Assembly: GCA_946807835.1 (NCBI GenBank) | Contig: OX327693.1 | Coordinates: 12,293,501-12,357,500 of the forward strand | Reading direction: 5' to 3' | Length of the DNA stretch: 64,000 bases | Source of the DNA: Ailanthus altissimus | Lineage: Eukaryota; Streptophyta; Magnoliopsida; Sapindales; Simaroubaceae | Shown here: positions 60,445 to 64,000 of the stretch, piece after piece | How positions within the stretch are numbered: position 1 is the stretch's first letter | How the letters are laid out: each line of letters opens with the position of its first letter | Position numbers and translations under genes: made by a program | Notes under the pieces: model-generated | Database searches by the model: none | What the model saw: only the letters and a program-made list of their open reading frames with translations | Told to the model about the DNA's origin: nothing

Positions 60445-62133
60445 TGTTGGAAGTGTGCCTTGAAAGTATGACTATTTGTATTTAAATACTGCTTAATATA
60501 ATTAATAAAGGTTATTCATTCAGTATTAAAATTTTAATTATGATTATTTTTATTCAAATATCATGAAATTCCTTGATTATTATACGTAACCTTAAACTTA
60601 ATATATAATAGTTATTTACGAGATTATTAAGTTTAAGCGCAATAATCTAAACTTGTTCTTAGTTTGAAATAAGATGAAAACTTCATTTTGATAGACTATA
60701 AGTGCAGCCTATTTGTATATTATATAAAATAGTTTTATCTAGATCATTCTATTTATTGATATAGAAAATGGAAGTACTTTGTATAATGTAGATTATATAG
60801 GACTGGACCACGATAAAATTAGTTCTCTATTAATCTCTATTAGTAAAGAGAATTTATTTTATCACAATATAATCATTTATGGATTAATCTTAATCCGAAG
60901 TTATTAATGAACTTCTGTTTATTGAGTTATGTTTATTAATTTACAATGAAAAGACTATAAAAGATTTTTATTCAATTACTAAATATTTTATAAATATAAC
61001 AAAATGGATGGCTGAGAACATTTCTTACAAATATAGAATCCATTCAATTTGAAAAGAAGTTAGATAAGTTATTCCCTTGATAATTAATTTTAGTCTTCAA
61101 CATAATGAGCACTAAATTTTCTTTAAGAGTTAAAGAAAATAATAAATTTGTGAATTGAACAAATTCAACGTTCAAAAGAGGATTAATGTGGATTAAGGAT
61201 AAAGATGTAATTACAAAGGTTATCGAAAACTTGACCTAACTTTAATTATGAACACTTGTGGATGATTGATCTATATGAAATGATTACTAAATGAACTAAG
61301 ATAGTTTTCTGTTTTATAATATATCTGTAAAATTAAGAGTTCAGCTTTATATGTTTAGTGGAGTAATATAAAGTTAATAAATAAAATCATAATGATTAAA
61401 GAGTTTAATCAAATAATTTATTTTATTGGAGCTTAATTTTGTAGGTCCATCAAGTCTCCATACTAGCTCCATAAACGCTAAAATTGACTATTGGATTAAT
61501 TGTAGGATTTAAATATTAATTGGTCTAAGTTTAATTTGATTAAACTTATTATGACCCATTAATAAATTTAATTGGCCTATGTTTAATTTGATTGAACTTT
61601 TAATTTGATTAAACTTGTTGGGTTCAATCAATTATTGGCCCAATTCATAATAGTTATGAAATTAAATAAATAATTAGATTATTTATTTAAATTAAATAAT
61701 TAGATAATTATGAATTATCTAAACTATTTAATTAAAGATAATATTAGATATTATATTTATCCTTATAATTATTTAAATTAAAATAACTTAAAGATATTAT
61801 TTTATCCTACTCCTAATAGGATTAGGAGTTCAAATAAAATAAGAATTCTAGTATTATAAAATGGGTTATTGGAATCACTTTTATCTATTCTTCATTAGTG
61901 CTTCTTTTGAGTTTAAATTTTTCTAAAGAAAAAAATTAAAAACACAAAATTTAGATCCGTACAATTTATCAGTTCACCTATATGAGTAGTCTTTTGATAA
62001 GAGATACAATATAAAAGATTTGTTAGTGTTAATAAAAAATTTTCGTGAAAAATTTACAATTGAAGTATTTTTCTCATATCCTCTTGTTACTAAATTAAAA
62101 TAAACATAAAAATATTTTAAAATTGATTATGCA
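60445..62133 (+). repeat. 3' LTR of copia E
   Basis: Starts TGTTGGAAGTGTGCC and ends GATTATGCA (1689 bp). It is the reverse of the D LTRs, clearly more diverged from them than they are from each other. Confidence 0.85.
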
Positions 62134-62880
62134 ATATCCTCACTATTCAAACGTTTGCAGGTGTATGTTATTAGAATCTGCAACCTTTTGCTGAAAAGAG
62201 AAAGTTGTGAGAAAGGAAATCCTTAGTTGATGTATGTCCCCACTTATAAAGAAAAGGTTCACTTATATGGAAAAGGTTCTTAATATTTTAACTTATGATA
62301 TACTGATGTGTTAGTATACCGGCACTGTTAATAAACTGAAATTGTGAGATATGCTAACATCCTAGTCGTGTATACTAAAATTGTGAGATGGAGTCCCCAG
62401 TTTGTGTGTATGCGTTATTCCCCAAGTGAAAACAAGTATATCTCCAATAAACAAATTTGCTAGTAATGGGTTTTAGAATAACTGTCCCACTTATCCCGTG
62501 AAGGAGCTAACTTTTGGTATTGAAATCCCTGGTTACACTTTGACTATCAATTTCTTGGGTATTCACTTTCTTAAGATCTAAAGTGTTTGTGTGACCACAC
62601 CCTGCTATAAATTATAGTATGTAGGTTATTATATTCTCCAATTTTGGAAGTGTAAATCCAAGTTTTTGTTGAGTAAATTTATTTTAATTATTATTTCAAA
62701 TATATGTTATATTATATGATACCATATATATATAACATATAAAACATATTAACAACATATATAAAAAAAATTAAGGAATAAAAAATTAAAAATTGACTTT
62801 AAGCAAGAGGAAGCATTCTAATAATTAACAATCATCGAGAAATAATTTTGGAATCAAGGCAATTGTGTAGAGTATATGAG
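62134..62880. other. No recognisable gene or element
   Basis: AT-rich DNA with a short (TA)n run near 62720-62740. No coding pattern on either strand. It may be older flanking DNA of E or the U3 part of the LTR of K, whose start I could not fix. Confidence 0.4.
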
Positions 62881-63483
62881 GACGCGAAAGAAGGCGAGAA
62901 GAAGAAGATGTCTTTGCCCAAGCTTGAGCACTGCAATGCTTAGGATGGAGTACCGCAACGCTCAAGGCAGAGATTAGAACGACACAGCGCCCAGCCTCCA
63001 GGTCCTAGAGTCGCTGCGCTGAATGGTCCTAGAGTCGCAGCATTGGATCTAGAAAGTTTAGCACCGCGGCGCTTATGCTTAAAATAATCCCCATGTCCTA
63101 ATTGCGTTAGGACTCTCTAAACCTATTCCCACCAGGTTTAGGGTTTCCCTAGGATGTCCATAGTCTAATAAAAGCTCTATATTAGCTTATAAATATATCA
63201 CAAAATAAATATACAAGAGAAAAATCTTAGATTATAAGAGAGATCAATTGTGAGTTCTTTGTGAGAGCAATTGAGAGTGAGCTTTGTTATTCTTGTAAAA
63301 TGTATACTTTGTGAGTGCCTTGTGATTCATTAATAAGAGAAGTGAGATATTGATCTACCGTAGACGTAGGCAAGTTACCAAACCACGTAATTACTTGTGT
63401 TCTTTCTTTTATTTTTCTCTCTAGATTGCTTTTGATATTGCTTATTTCTGTCCATATTGTTTGTTTGATACACTTCTACTTCA
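62881..63483 (+). repeat. Copia K 5' LTR, end portion
   Basis: A GC cassette in decayed form lies at 62918-63075 (for example GCACCGCGGCGCTTATGC near 63061). A TATA-like CTTATAAATATA follows near 63186-63197, then a stretch with GTGAGTTCTTTGTGAGAG and ...CTTCTACTTCA just before the primer site. The left border is not determined. Confidence 0.55.
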
Positions 63484-63489
63484 ATAAAC

Positions 63490-63501
63490 TAGTATCAAAG
63501 C
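63490..63501 (+). other. Primer binding site of copia K, mutated
   Basis: TAGTATCAAAGC differs at two places (G to A both times) from TGGTATCAGAGC. Its place, shortly before a gag start, supports the reading. Confidence 0.7.
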
Positions 63502-63517
63502 TTAGTTATAAGTAATT

Positions 63518-64000
63518 ATGACCACATCCATGTATGGTGTAGAGAAATTCAATGAGACAAATGATTTCAATCTTTGAAAATCAAAATGATAATGTTACTA
63601 ATGAGCCAAAGGTTAGGCTCAAGCTCTATAGGAGATTACAGCTCCATCTAGTGAATAAGAAAAGACACAAGAATCATCAAAGGTTGAAGTAGAAAGAAAA
63701 TACATTCAAGAGATGGCTCATAGAATAATTGTTCTATCAGTAAGTGATAAAGTATTGAGAAAAATTACAGATGAAAAAATAGCGATTGGTCTTTAGAAGA
63801 AGCTTAATTCTTTTTATATGAAAAAGTCGTTGGCCAATTGATTACATATAAAGAAGAAGCTTTATCAACTGTCCATGTCTAAGGGGACACCGATGAAAAA
63901 ATAGTGATTGGTCTTTAGAAGAAGCTTAATTATTTTTATATGAAAAAGTCATTGGCCAACTGATTACATATAAAGAAGAAGCTTTATTAGCTATCCATGT
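63518..64000 (+). pseudogene. Copia K gag, with a 122-bp tandem duplication
   Basis: The ATG at 63518 gives MTTSMYGVEKFNETNDFN, the usual copia gag start, then a stop. Further on AHRIIVLSVSDKVLRKI and LNSFYMKKSLAN are typical of gag. The stretch 63770-63891 is repeated from 63892 to the window end with few changes (unit 122 bp, so the second copy is out of frame). The element continues past the window. Confidence 0.75.

Overview
The window is plant nuclear DNA, most likely a repeat-rich, methylated part of a eudicot genome. It is AT-rich and made almost entirely of LTR retrotransposons nested inside one another. These have tRNA-iMet primer sites (Ty1/copia) or a tRNA-Asp primer site (Ty3/gypsy), TG...CA LTR ends, 5-bp target duplications, and long broken gag-pol readings full of stops of the TGA/TAA type expected from decay of methylated C. 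I found no intact host gene, rRNA, tRNA or CRISPR array. Element names (A1-A3, B, D, E, G, H, J, K) are mine.

Layout. 1-10870: two related copia elements in line (A1, then A2); the A2 LTR is split by a deleted gypsy element at 7424-9330 (duplication GTTGT). 10905-30475: a Tat-like gypsy element (J), with pol on + and a Transposase_28-like antisense gene on -. J is broken by a gypsy LTR (13417), a complete copia A3 (14591-24090, duplication GATAT) and two solo gypsy LTRs (24134-25530; 26456-27848, duplication AGAAG). 30482-33926: a minus-strand copia end (G), itself split by a solo gypsy LTR (32321-33712, duplication CTTGG). 33927-48455: copia B, whose gag is split by an Athila-like gypsy element H (35601-44512, duplication ATAAT). 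48456-62133: copia E (+), split by a copia D of the same family inserted in the opposite orientation. 62881-64000: the start of another copia element (K).

Two things stand out. First, element H carries between integrase and 3' LTR two genes that do not belong to the usual gypsy set: an intronless relative of the cytokinin-activating enzyme LOG (with its own TATA box upstream), and a reading frame with an arginine-rich stretch followed by four cysteines that resembles small viral nucleic-acid-binding proteins. Both are broken by stops. Second, the leader of copia A3 holds four copies of one hairpin in which the loop is constant while both sides of the stem change together, followed by several further strong hairpins. 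A3 has nearly identical LTRs but a ruined coding region, so it probably moved as a non-autonomous element relying on cis signals such as these.

Other structure includes a GC-palindrome cassette shared by gypsy LTRs and copia leaders, a four-fold 188-bp repeat of the protease region in H, an in-frame fusion of reverse transcriptase to integrase in H, and a patch of near identity between the otherwise diverged LTRs of D. Everything is read by eye; identities and family names are not from database searches.
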